Of a stretch of 64,000 nt of DNA, positions 10,915-23,103 are shown piece after piece (position 1 is the stretch's first letter; each line of letters opens with the position of its first letter). The position numbers were made by a program, and so were the translations under genes. Location: positions 43,343,001-43,407,000 of the forward strand of contig NC_092524.1 of assembly GCF_037038585.1 (NCBI RefSeq), written 5' to 3'. The notes beneath the pieces were generated by a model. It worked only from the letters and a program-made list of their open reading frames with translations, was not told the origin of the DNA and made no database searches. Source of the stretch: Patagioenas fasciata (lineage: Eukaryota > Chordata > Aves > Columbiformes > Columbidae).

Positions 10915-13900
10915 CCCTTTCTGCTACCACAGGATTTAGCCATCTGGCATATTTATACATATAACTCGTGTCCTGGATAGCCAGCCAGAAACAGACAAAG
11001 GTGATGCCTTCTACATAATTAGGTTCACTGTGTACTTAAACAGAACTCTGATATAAACCACCTTAATGATGTCACTGCTTTTCCTATGTGTCTCAACTTA
11101 ATCTAGATTAATATTTTACACTAGCTATTCCATTCACCTGGAGACACACCTCATCTGATTTCATTCTCACCCTTCCTGAGAAACAAGATTTCCTTCCCCA
11201 GGCTTCACAAATAGCAACCATAGGCCAACTTTGCAACGCCCACTAACACAGCATCAAAGAAGATAAGTATCTGTTGAAATATTTACAAGCTCAACTTCCA
11301 TGCCACAACACAAGATGAATCTTTAAGAGGCTTCCTTCTTCTACGTAAGATAAGCACGTATTTGAAGAAAACGTATCTAAGTTATTCCGTGAGGTGCAAA
11401 GTAGGAGAGTGAAGGATTCAGGTCCAACTCAGTCACTCTGAGGCTGTTATGAAGACCATGACAAGAACACACCTGTGACAATTCCAGTTAGCAAACCTAC
11501 CTATCTCAATGGAAACCAACAGGCTGATGACCAATTCATCTAGAGGGCTGAATTTGCAAGGACCTCTAAAACAAGGGCATCCCTGCAGAGAAAGCAAAGA
11601 GAAGTTTGTACTGACACTATTCACACTATAGACAAAATGCACCAGTTTCCACCAGCAACACTCTGGGGTCTTTCAGTAACCCTTAGGAAAATATCCATTT
11701 ACTTATTAAACTACCGCAGGAAAGCTTTGCATTCGGTGCAGGCAGGAATTAAGGAACTGAGTCTCTGTCAGGACTCCTTGGCACTGTTCTGAGACAGACC
11801 AGCATGAAAGACCTAACCAGGAGGCCCATACAGGTATCTGGCTAGAGGAGTTTCAAAGGCAGATGTAGTGGGGTGAAGAGTGTATAACAACCAGCACATC
11901 ACACAAAGAAAGCCTGCATTCCCCTTGGCAGTACCTTGTCACCCCTCACATCCCCATCAACACTGCAGCTACATGCAGCCTCATCTCACACTGGCTTCCA
12001 GAAGACCATCTATACTGACAGAGTTTGGCTTAGTGTCAGCTCAAGGACATGATCACATCCCTTTTACCACACAACTCCCTGCTCAGGTAACATGGATATG
12101 GCACCTCCAAAAAGCTGAGGATGAGTTTAAGAAGCAGCCTTAATATGGCAGAACATCCCCATTGGCTTCCCTTGGCAGAACACACAATCTTTGCTGCATA
12201 ACACTAGCTCCAGAACCAGTTCTATCAAGTAAAGCTGGGACTAACAGCATGAATTCCTATTTTCTCTTCCCTGTGCTGAGTATATCTAGCACAACTAGTA
12301 CATTCACTTCTCTGGGAGCAAAACAGAACAATTTTCACCTGCTGACATGATTGAAAATGGTGAGATGGAAACCAAGATTGTCTGAAAGCTATGCAGTTAA
12401 ACTAAAAAAATGCTCAAAGGCATATACTGGTTTTCACACCCTTATGCTTTCTTTGCCTCTCCCGCTTTGGCAAACTCACAGACACAGTCACTCACCGTTT
12501 AAGCTTACTTCATTTCTTCACTGCTAAATAAGTATTACTTAAGGAAAGGAAATTTATGGGTTTTTCTGGAGTTATCGACTCTGGAAAAAACAGATTGATA
12601 TCAAAATAAATAAAATCCCCTAATGAGGTCAGAGCTGCCTACATGGGATAGGAATCTGGTTTCTGAATGCAGTACTTTTATCAGTGATAGAGGAAATCAC
12701 AGAACGACACACATCAAGACACATAAAAAGAGAAACCTGAGTAAGCGTTAGCCATTCTGTTGGTCAGACTACGCTGGAGCTCTACGACAGCTTTCGGAAG
12801 TGCCTCTGGCAAATTCACAAATTTCAGTTTGTTTTAGAGACAGCTTTAAATTTAGTTTAGGTATCACAGAAAAGGGTACCTGCCTGGTGGCAAGGAGCTA
12901 CTTCACAGCAGACAGCAACCCCTACCTTTAGTGCTCAGACAATATCTGACTGATTGCAGAATGGCTATCCAGATATTTGCATCAGGCAAAGAAGCAGTAG
13001 TGGTTACATAATATTTATCACATAGCATTTAGCAAACATAATACTTGCAAAACAGCATGGTCATGTATCATCTTATGAATGTGTATAGAAAAATACATTG
13101 CCACTCTATGGGCATCTGATACACCTCAAGAAAATCATGGAAGCAGTAAAGAATGTGAAATGAGATGACAGCCTGAGAGAAGGAAAGATACTATTTATGC
13201 ATACAAGACATTTCAAAAGTCTCCCTGTGGATATTGCTTATCTTTCAGTATTCTGTCCAGCTCTTGGAAAGTCTTTTGCACATCTAGTTAGAAAGGGGCC
13301 TGGACAATATCTGAGGAATAGAGCTGCTCCTTGATTTTATGACAGTAAATATATAGAAGAAGGTAGAATAAAGGTGGTGGTGACAGCAGGGAGGAAAAAA
13401 AAATCATTAGATCACCAACAAGGAAATGGCAACTTGGATTGCTGTAGATAAAACTTTGGGGGGTGGTGATATCACTGAAACCTTGCCAGTCAAAGTAGTT
13501 CAATACTGGCCTTCAAGATGCCTTCTCATATAGAGCAGATGTCATTTTAGACCTTTCCAGAGTAGGACCTCAACGCTGAAAACAAAGAACCAGATAAGGA
13601 AACTCCATATCCATAAAGAAGGTGATTAGAGCTGGACAAGCACTTTTAGAGGTAGCAAAATGTAATATTCATCTCAGGAGAATAATTTGCCTGGGTAGAG
13701 CCTTCCTGAAGGCTCCTCTTGAGTCCACTGAGTCCTCTTGTGGAAGGATTTACCGGTAATTTTTCTTTTATTCTGCTCACAAAAGCATTAACTGAGACGT
13801 GTTTTACTGAGGCAACACAAGACATTGTGGGTAGGCTTACTAGTAGCCATGACAAGTTCACATGAATGACAGTGTTTGAAGCACACTTTCAATATTTCTG

Positions 13901-16900
13901 TACTGTAAAAGCTGGTATCGAGCTTTTATAGGCCCCAAGTAACAACAAAGGCAAAATATCCCTTCAGGGATAAGGAAAAAACATGATGAGTACTTACTAT
14001 CTGGAGAATTGTTTACACTACACTGTTTATGCTACAAAGGTTGAGTAAGTGATGTGCGCAAAAGTAATAAAGGGAGTTCATTCTCAGCCATGGGCTGCAT
14101 AAGGGTTCAGGGCAGTGTCCCCACCTTGCCCAGGTGGGAATGAAGATTGGAGGAGACATGGTGCAGACATCATGTCAACATGTACTTTGGATCTGTGCAA
14201 TCACTCAGAGTGGTTGATTTGCTAAGGAACACAGGAGGTGCAAGAGTTCAAGTACCTTGAGCACGGGTTAGACATGCATACAGGCTTTTAGAAGTTTTAC
14301 TTCTCATGCCTTAAAATTCTTCTGAACACTTGCTGCCCTGCAGAGAGACTGCCAACAGGTTTTTAGAACAGAGCTACTATCACAGAGCAATCCGTTCTTT
14401 ATTAAGAAGAGTTCATACAATACGATTTCATCAGGAAACCCATCAGTGATACAAAACAACTTTTCATGGAGTATTCCTTAAGTAGATTGTTTCAGTGCTT
14501 TTGCCACAGCTCTGCTTTGGGTGGCCTTCTTCACAGGCCTGAATAGTTTTGTTTTCTGATGTGTAGTAGATTCGCAACTTAATAAAGTGGGAGATACATG
14601 TTTAAATAGCGCTTTCAAAAGTTACTAAAAGTGTTTTAAGTAAGGGGCAAGAATCTAGTTAAAGTCATTTCCTAGAGGCAGATGATTCTGCATATTTTCT
14701 TAAAATTACATCAATTACCTTCATATGACTTGAGACAGTGGTATATACAGTAAATATAATTTTAAGTAAATACTAAAGGCTCATATAGGAAATTTTATAT
14801 ATAGTCATCTCAATGGAAGAGGAGGAAGACTTGACTCGAGGAAGTTAGGAAGACCTGTTCTGTACAAAGAAGAGCCTCCAGTCCAGCTAAGGGAAAAAAA
14901 GAAACCAAAACCCCAGATGTTAACATGGAGTTAGATCTCCTAGTGAAGCAACTACATCAGGGGCTGCCCAGTGTAAGGGTCCCACACCACAAAGGAGACT
15001 TTCTCCCTACTGACTTCAAGCAACCTCTAGGAGTAAAAGGCATGTCAGTCCCTCTTTTCAGTTAAACCCTGGTTGTTTTCCAAAGACATCTCCAGAAAGG
15101 ATAACTAATGTTAATCACAGGGTTTTAATTTTTAAATGAAGTACACAAGCCTCCATCTCTATAAAATGGGTCTTATTAAATGCTTGAATAAAGAAATTAA
15201 AGATGGCATTTCTTTTACTCATTTTCTGAGCCATTCAGTATATCTTGCATAAAAAATCAATTGTCTTAAAATTGAATTGCTTTTAAAGCAGCAGTGGTCT
15301 TGTGCTTGTGAGCCAACCTACAGCTCTGGACTTCTGTCAGGGTTCTCAAAGACAGGCAGGAAAAAAATTGCAAGAGAAATAGATTTTTCACTTTAAAAAA
15401 ACCCTATAAAATGCATTTATGGAGTGCCTGTTGAATTGCTCTAAACCAGCGACTAAAACAACATAAAATATATGATCATTCTCTCTTTAAAAAGACGAAG
15501 TCTTCAAATAGAACTAATTGCTAACTGCTATTTGTACAATATTTACAAATATTATATTGTTTTTACTTATTCTAATCTTATACTACATCTTCCTTTTTCT
15601 CTTTATTTACACAGCATCCATCAACATTTCATCTTATTTTCTGGCAACAGATTCTCAATTTCTTCCCCTCTGACAGATGCCTCATGTAATAAGTTTTCTT
15701 ATGCACTGTGCAACACTTCTGGCACCCATGATGGTATCCTGGGGTTGCCCGAGGCTGGGATTGGGTACATCCTGGCCATATTTTTGAAGTGTTCCTTCAG
15801 GTAGCAATGGTGGGAAAATGAGTATTGCTGTTCATGCTACTATGCATTATTTGTATTGCGGTAGCTCCCAGATACCTCAGGCAGGTGGAAGCATCCTATT
15901 GTGGGAGACACTGAGGACACAAGATGAAAAGATGTTCCTTACTCAAAAAGTCTGCAGTCCAAGCCAGATTGTGATGAGAATAAGAGTCAGGTTTAAAGAA
16001 GTCTGAATCCACAACTAAGTTGCCTTCAGTCAAAGAGATAAGAAAAGTACAATATGCAATACTGTAAAGAATAGGAAAAAGGGGCGGGGGGGGGCAGGGA
16101 ATATTTACTCAGAAGCAATTTTTTGTCACTTTATAAGATTTTTCATGTCCACTACAGAAGGAAGTAAGAGACTCCTGCTATACTTTTGTTTCAGTTTCTT
16201 GTCCTGAAGATGCTGTCCACAGGAAGCTCAAAGCTGCAAGGTGGGGATTTTCCCCCTCCCAATGGTCGAATCACCGTTCTAACTAAGAAGATTTGGGTAA
16301 CAATACAATTTGAATATAAAGTTCAAATCTGTTCTTGTGTAAGTTGTGTATGAGGAAAAACAGCAGCTGATTCCAGTGGAAGTAAACTGAAGCAGTGCCA
16401 GGTGAAGTGATGTGAAGAGCAGACCTATGTGTTGTATTGTAGAGCTTTTTTTGCCAGACCTTCCTCAAATAATCCTGTCCAGTGGCTTCCAGTGCCAAAC
16501 CTGGCATCTGAGTCACACAGAACCAACATAGATTAATAAAACTAATCCACAGGTTGCCCATAGCAGGGGTAGGTCAGGTCTTGGTGTACATCTTGGACAT
16601 GGAGACTAAGACATCCTTTCGTAAATGGCAGCTCTTCTCTTGGAAAATGGTCGGGGAAAAGAGAGCCAAAACATTTATTTTCATTTTTTTTCCTCCTATC
16701 ACAGCCATTTTAGATGGCATCTGAGCAAACAGTTGTTTGTCTGTCTTCTTTTTAACAGAGAAAGTTCACCCTAAAAAACTGTAAACAGGCAGTCTTGATT
16801 ACCAACATCCAAGCGCTCGTTTAAATGTTCATATTATGTATTTTCCTAAGTCACTTCCAAATACTGTGAGAGCAAAAAGGGATTCTTCCAGTCATGCAGA

Positions 16901-19867
16901 ACAGCCAGAAATGGCCTACACAACACTGCTTTGGTGGTTTAAGAAAACATTTTAGCTTCAGTTGAATGCTGTTTATCTCTGAAGGCACTGTTTTTGAGAA
17001 TCTACATTATTTCACCTCTGAGAAAACCTTGTAAATGAGATTATAACGCAATATTACTAACTTCATGGATTGCACAGGTATTCAGGGTCAAAAGCAAATA
17101 ACTTAATCTGTTCTTAATGTTGTCCTTGTTTTTCTTCTTCCCACAAGCTCTAGAACATCCCTAAATATCTACTTTTATTCCCAGTTCCTCAGTTGGTCTT
17201 TCACAGATGTTTGCACTTATACCAAGTGAAGGTGATGCAGGTGGAAAACTGGACCACTGTAACTGGAGAACATGTTCACTTTGGTATGTTTACATGACAA
17301 AAGGGACAAAGGCAAATACTGAAAAATGACTGCCCCTCCATGCCAGATCTCAACATGTTTCCATGGCCTCTTGACTATCTGCTCTGCTTCCCTGTGAGCA
17401 AGATTTGCTCCTCTTTCTAACCCTAACTGCCTTGCCTCCTACAGCTTGAGCAAGCTTAGATCTCCTTGAGCTGCTATTCTTTTGCAGATATTTCCTGCCA
17501 AAGTTCACATAAATCACAGAGACAGCAAGGGTCAGATTTGTACCTCTTCTTCTAAGAAAACAGTTTGCTTTTTGCATTTTTTTCTCATAAATGCAAGAGG
17601 CCAACCTAATCCTACTTTTCATCTTGGTTTTCCAAATGCATACAAAAATAAAATAACCTACTACTGGTATTCTAGCATAGAGTATTTTTCTGCATGACAC
17701 TCAACACTGTTTGCATTCAGTTTCTTTTCTGTCCCCCACACTGTACACCTGACCCTTGACCAGATCACATCCCCAACATTATGAAATATTTTTATGATAT
17801 ATCTAGTCCTTCCAAATCAATCTTTGCTCGCGCCCAAAGGTTCCCTAACGGTGTATTTTGAAATGTTGGTTTTTTTCTCTGCTACTTATTATTATCCACT
17901 TTAGGAAGCCAGTCCATGAACTTAGATAACTTTTTTACTCCCCTGAGATGATTAATGAGGTGATCTTAAATATCAATAGCTGAACACCAGCATTTTGAAA
18001 AATTGTTTATATTACGCAGCAACAAAGCAATTTTTAACTTCCACAGAAAACAACTTCAGAATGAACTCCATCCAGAGAGGATATTTCCTCCAGCTAGATC
18101 CTTGTTTATCTTAACCACGATGAAAGCAGACCGCTTTGCTCAAAGTCACATGCTGTAGGTTTCCGACACGGAGTGGTTTATGTTCACTGGTTTCAGAAGA
18201 TAAACATAGAATATTTTCCTATGAAGCGAAGATGCAGCTCCATGGAATTCTGTATTTATACAGTAAGTTTGTAAAGGAAGCAGCTTTCCTGGAAGGGATT
18301 GAGACACTGGAGTGTTCCTTTTCTGAACATAGTGAGATACTATAAGTGTAAAAACTGGTATATTAATGGGTTGTATACAAAGTCAAAGGCAAGTTGTTTT
18401 TATTGAAGTCCACTTTTGACAGCCACCATCCTAACCCTGACAACACGTTGTACACGGCAGAGTTGGTTTCCTCCTCCAGCTATTTACATCTCTACTAAAC
18501 ACATAGGTACATTTTTTGCATAAAGAGGGAATTAACCTGAAACTTCACCTGTCCAAAACCTTAAAAGAATAAAGTTGGCAGATGTAAAAAAACCTGGGTT
18601 AAGAGGGTTTTATAGCTTCGCCTTTTTGTTTGTTTCGCAGTTTCTCTGCCTGTGTCCTTCCGGGTCAGGCTACAATCAGCAACTGAAAATGAAATACCAC
18701 AAAGAATGGCTATTCTCAGAAATCCCAGCTAGGCTGAAAGCAGCAACTACCAAAACCACAGTGACAGCCTCTCTTGCATGAGGTATCTCAGCTTAAACAG
18801 CTTGGGCCATTCAGCTAACGCTTACCAAAGCCTCTGGATATGATTTTCTAAGCCTCCATTGCTGTCCACTGTTAAACATGTACTATGCAGTAGCTTGTTC
18901 AGCAGTCATTTGCCATCCTTTCTGCTGGGGGGTGCCAGTTACACAGATGGCAAACTTTCATAAAGCCAACTCTCAGCTCTCTAAGGAGCTTCCCAGGAGT
19001 AAATGTGCCCTTTAAATCTGGCACCCAGGCCAGCCTCACCTTCTTTCTTTCCCAAGGAGGTTGAGCAAGGCAGTGGCAGGAGGTCTGAACAGCCCTGGAT
19101 CTGGGCAGGACAAAACAAGCGAGAGCACCAGGGAGTGTGCCAAACAGAAGTATGGTAACAATCAGGAGTCCTGGCCCAGTTGCTGCTGAGCTGCTGGCAA
19201 AGCTGCCCTTATACCCCCCCGTGGCACTCCCCGTGATTGCAGCCCTCCCAATCACCTATGATCAGGGCCACCTTTTTCTATCACATTGTGAGACAGAGAC
19301 TGGGTGATAGAGACTAATTAGGATGCATCAGTATGTGAATCTTGCAAATTGATGAGCTCTTCAGCACTCATTGCTTCCCTTTCATGAATAGCTATGGTAT
19401 TTGCATGCTTTCTTTTACCCCTCTCCAGTGTAGATACTGCAGGAAAGTCCCAGCAATCAAAGAAGGGAAATATAATATATATTGACTGATCTTTACTGTC
19501 CAGACCATGTTTTCGAAAAAAAATTCCTTCCTAGAATGTGCACATCTATTGCCCCTACTAGCAATTTCCAAACTTGAACTGTCTATTTATGAAAGGCTGT
19601 ACAAGTTCACCAGAGGAGGAATGGATGAGAGGTGGAGTGAATGGAATTCTAGTGGTGTTCGTTGTCCTAATTACAGTGAATAATATTTTGGCAGAGTGAG
19701 TAGAGTACTGATTGTTCCAGGAACTTCTAACAATCAACAGACTATTACCTCACTTAGTCAAACCAGAGACCTGATCTTCCAGTCCAACAAGGCACGTAGG
19801 ATGGGCTTACCTTTAAACTTATGAACAATCTAATTGACTTGTTTTGCATGACTAAGTTGCTAAGGAA
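10915..19867. other. Long unique non-coding stretch, no gene recognised
   Basis: About 9 kb without a recognisable exon or interspersed repeat. Open frames (for example 15472-15804 plus, 17350-17700 minus, 18899-19255 minus) are 110-118 codons with no domain. The minus frame at 18899-19255 is GC-richer and contains a hydrophobic stretch. I could not assign it to a family, and no splice-site pair was convincing. The only compact structural signal is the G-run at 16081-16099. Confidence 0.6.
16081..16099 (+). repeat. G-rich run with quadruplex potential
   Basis: GGGGC, nine G, CA and GGG lie in one purine-rich stretch after an A-run. The plus strand has enough G-runs of three or more in 19 bases to form an intramolecular quadruplex. 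Seen directly; no regulatory role can be inferred. Confidence 0.55.
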
Positions 19868-20490
19868 TGAATCACAGAATAGTTTGGGTCAGAAGGGATC
19901 TTCAAAGGTCATCTAGTCCAACCACTCTGCAATGAGCAGGGACATCTTCAACTAGATCAGATTGCTCAGAGCCCCATCCAGCTTGAATGTTTCCAGGGAT
20001 GGAGTATCTCTGGGCAGCTTCTGCCAGTGTCTTACCACTCTCATTGTAAAGAATGTCTAGTCTGAATCTTCCCTCTTTTACTTTAAAATCATTACCCTTT
20101 GTCTTCTCATAACTGGCCCTGCTAAAAAGTCCGTCCCCATCTTTCTTATCAGCCCCTTTTAAGTACTGAAAGGCTGCAATAAGGTCTCTCTAAGAGCCTT
20201 CTCTTCTCCAGGCTGAACAACCCCAAGTCTCTCAGCTTGTCCTCATAAGAGAGCTGTTCCAGCTCCCTGATCATTTTTGTGGCCTCCTCTGCACCTGTCC
20301 AACAGGTCCATGTTTTTCCTGTGCTGAGGGCTCCAGAGCTGGGTGCAGGACTCCAGGTGGGGTCTCACTAGAGCAGAGTAAAGGGACAGAATCACCTCCC
20401 TCAACCTTGCTGGCCATGCTCCTTTTGATACAGCCCAAGCTACGATTGTCAGCTCACAAACCTGAGACTCAAGTGCATGTTCTCCTGCTA
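19868..20490 (-). mobile_element. CR1 LINE copy with 3' end and last part of ORF2
   Basis: The lower-coordinate end carries the reverse complement of the CR1 tail (AATCACAGAATAGTTTGGGTC, then a 'ggatcttcaaaggtcatct' block and 'agtccaacca'). Reading toward higher coordinates it passes the 3' UTR and enters the C-terminal coding part of ORF2. On the minus strand a frame covering about 20243-20450 reads [19 protein letters not shown], which matches the region after the reverse-transcriptase core in CR1 proteins, followed by [15 protein letters not shown]. Frame breaks follow, so it is a dead fossil. The 5' truncation lies between about 20455 and 20490, where similarity fades. Confidence 0.92.
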
Positions 20491-21289
20491 AAGGCTTTGC
20501 TGGTCTTTCGCATATTGAAAGCACTCCAGCCTTCATTTGTTTTCCCCCTAAACCTCTGTGGTATATTCCCTGCTGCGGGTCTGCCTGAGCTTGTAAGAGC
20601 AGAGAAGGTTATGGAGATGAGCCCTGGCACTTTGGTTCCCAGGGACTGACTGGGATTTATCAATACACTTCACCATCTAAGATTTCTATTGCTATCTTTT
20701 CTGTTTAGCACTCAGTTATCGTTTCAGGTCTGCATTTGGACAGAGGGTTGCAACTTTGCAGTCAGGGGTATATCTCATCACAAGTGTCAACTCCAGATGG
20801 GAATAATGCAGCTCAGTGCAATTCCCCATCTGAAAGCCACCAGGAAACACCAACCATTACAGAGCAGTCTTCAAATGTTCCCACCAAGCACTGCAGTCTG
20901 ACACAACAACCCCCTTGAACAGAGCTGTCAGGATACCCTACCACCCACCAGACTGGCACATTTTTATTTGAAAATTCACATTTTACAGATGGTTTACTTG
21001 CACCAGAGCCCAATGGAGCTAAAAGGCACAAGTGGGTACCCCAGTCACTTAGGAATGGTTGGAGGAGGTTGACAGATTTGGCTTTGCAGTGACTATAAAG
21101 CTGGTAGCTAGATGAAAGCAGACTCATGAAGTTCACCCCTCACTTTTGCTTGCACCAAGAACCTGTAGTCAAACACAAGCTTTACAAAAGGGTAGAAAAA
21201 AAATTTAAAATTCCAGGTCTACACTACAAAAAGCCCCCTTTCCCCGTCTTGTGACTTCCTTCGATTCACGAGTCTTTTAGGGCAGAGAA
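20491..21289. other. Non-coding spacer after the CR1 copy
   Basis: No recognisable gene or repeat. Open frames of 65-107 codons on both strands overlap one another and have no domain. Confidence 0.5.
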
Positions 21290-21600
21290 AGCTAACAAGG
21301 AATAAACCTAGAATTGGAAATCAAATAATCCTATTTAATTTTATAGTTGTTGACACAACTTGTTACATGTGTTTCCTACCAGAATAAATGAAATCGCAGT
21401 CATCTGATTTCCAAATTACCATATCTATTGTTTCAGAAATACAGGGTGTAAATAATTGCAGTGCAGTCGCCTATGTCTGGACCTCTCTCATCCAGAACCG
21501 TTATCAGGATTAGCATAAATTACGGTGCTATCTAATAATGAAATCACTGAACACTGATTGTGCCAGCTATTTAAACCTGTAATTATTGCTCATTAGAAAT
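21290..21600. promoter_or_regulatory. AT-rich candidate conserved regulatory segment
   Basis: The segment is rich in homeodomain-type cores (TAATTA-like, TAATNAT, ATTTAATT), with few CpGs and no repeat signature. It lies immediately upstream of a splice-acceptor-like site at 21627. This texture resembles vertebrate conserved non-coding elements, but conservation itself cannot be seen in one sequence. The call is an inference only. Confidence 0.2.
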
Positions 21601-21627
21601 GTGTTTCATGTTATTTGCCCCTTACAG

Positions 21628-21811
21628 ACCCGAAGTTGTTGTCAAAAGGCTCCTGCAAAGAATTCTACAGAGAAGAGTGTGGAGAAATTTCAAACGATGG
21701 CTATGAATTTCCTCTGCAAAGACTGTCTGTGTGGAAGAAACATGCCATGGGCAACATTTATCCACCCTGAAAGACATTTGTATCTGTTGTCAGAAAGAGA
21801 AGTTGCAACAG
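21628..21811 (+). other. Candidate exon bounded by good splice signals
   Basis: A pyrimidine-rich acceptor (TTATTTGCCCCTTACAG) ends at 21627, and a near-consensus donor (CAG|GTGAGA) follows base 21811, giving a 184-bp interval typical of vertebrate internal exons. The frame beginning at 21628 is open across the whole interval. It encodes a Cys- and Lys-rich stretch with a CKDCLCG cluster, but I recognise no family. A second frame reads open from the acceptor to a TGA near 21770. It could be an exon of an unrecognised gene, an exon of a long non-coding RNA, or chance. No partner exon was found nearby. Confidence 0.25.
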
Positions 21812-23086
21812 GTGAGAACAGGAAGCCTCCAATGTAATTCAGACACGTACGAACAAGATGTGGTTTTCTACCTAAGTGGACAGCAATTAGCTCACCGTGT
21901 TTGTTATCATAGTACACAATTAAGCATAATTCAGTTGACAGAGTCTAGATGAAATAAGCTCCTGACCTAGCCAGAGGGAAGGCTTTTGGCAGATATTATC
22001 ATGGCTGGGTAAGGCTCAGGTGGGATAGACAGCTACCTTGTATACCATGCCAAAGGCAGTGAAGGACAGATGCCAGAAGCAAGGTGAAAATAACTATAAC
22101 CTTCACATGCTTCTCTGTAAAGAGTTTTCAGAGGACAGTTGATTGAGATTTGTCTGCTCCCCTGCAGACCGAGCTCTTTACAAGATGAACTGGCTCAAAG
22201 GGCTTCAGATAAGTGCTCTTCAGTCCCAATAGATATTTTTAATCCATTTTTCTTAACAGAGAGAAAGTGATTCATTTTTTGCCATCTTCCTCCTACCGCA
22301 CATACAAAAACTTTTGCAACAGAGGGAAAAATAGTAGCTTCTAGTACTTTCATATGCTAAAGGATACAAAAGTGAGAGGGAAAAGATAAATATGCATCAC
22401 TTGGAAAGAGTTACCGTAGTTTAAAGATCTCAGCTGACAGCCTGTCCATCTTCCCTGGTAATTCATTCCAGCAGTTGATTCAAGTCACGGTTTAGAGTTT
22501 TATTCCTGTGGTGAGTGGGTTCAGCGGACACACAAACAGTGCAGCTGCTAAGGTACACATCCCCCATACAGACTGTAGATCCTCAATGCAACTGGAGACA
22601 CGCATGTTAAGGCTAGGGTACTCTTAAAATTTTAGCTTGTATTAGTGCTTCACAAACTTGTATGAGCTCATGTCTGCTTCAGACAGGATGCAGAAAGCTC
22701 AGGGTATGTCCTTTTACAGACCAGAAGGCCCTTATGTTAAGTACTACAGGCCCCAGGGCAAGGAGACTCTCCAGCCTCTTGTTAATTGAATGATCCTGCC
22801 CAGCTTCCATCCATTTGCACCACTATAATGCCCTAGTGCAAGGTCAACAAACCTAATCATTGGATGGGGCATTTAACTAATTGGTTCTGTATCCTTTAAT
22901 TTCTGACTGTCAGCTGCCAGGCATTACAAGCCTTACCAGAGGTTGTCATCTGATAGGAGTTGGCTATAAAGCCATTGCTGACACTAGGCTCAGATGCAGA
23001 GAACAGAAGAAACTATATCCCTAGGTGATATGAGTGCAGCTCTTCTTTTTTGCATACCAACAAGTAGCAGCTTCCAAAATAAAAAC

Positions 23087-23103
23087 AAAAAAAAAAAAAA
23101 AAA
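23087..23103. repeat. Poly(A) run (A17)
   Basis: Homopolymer preceded by AAAAAC. No element body is recognised upstream. Confidence 0.85.
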
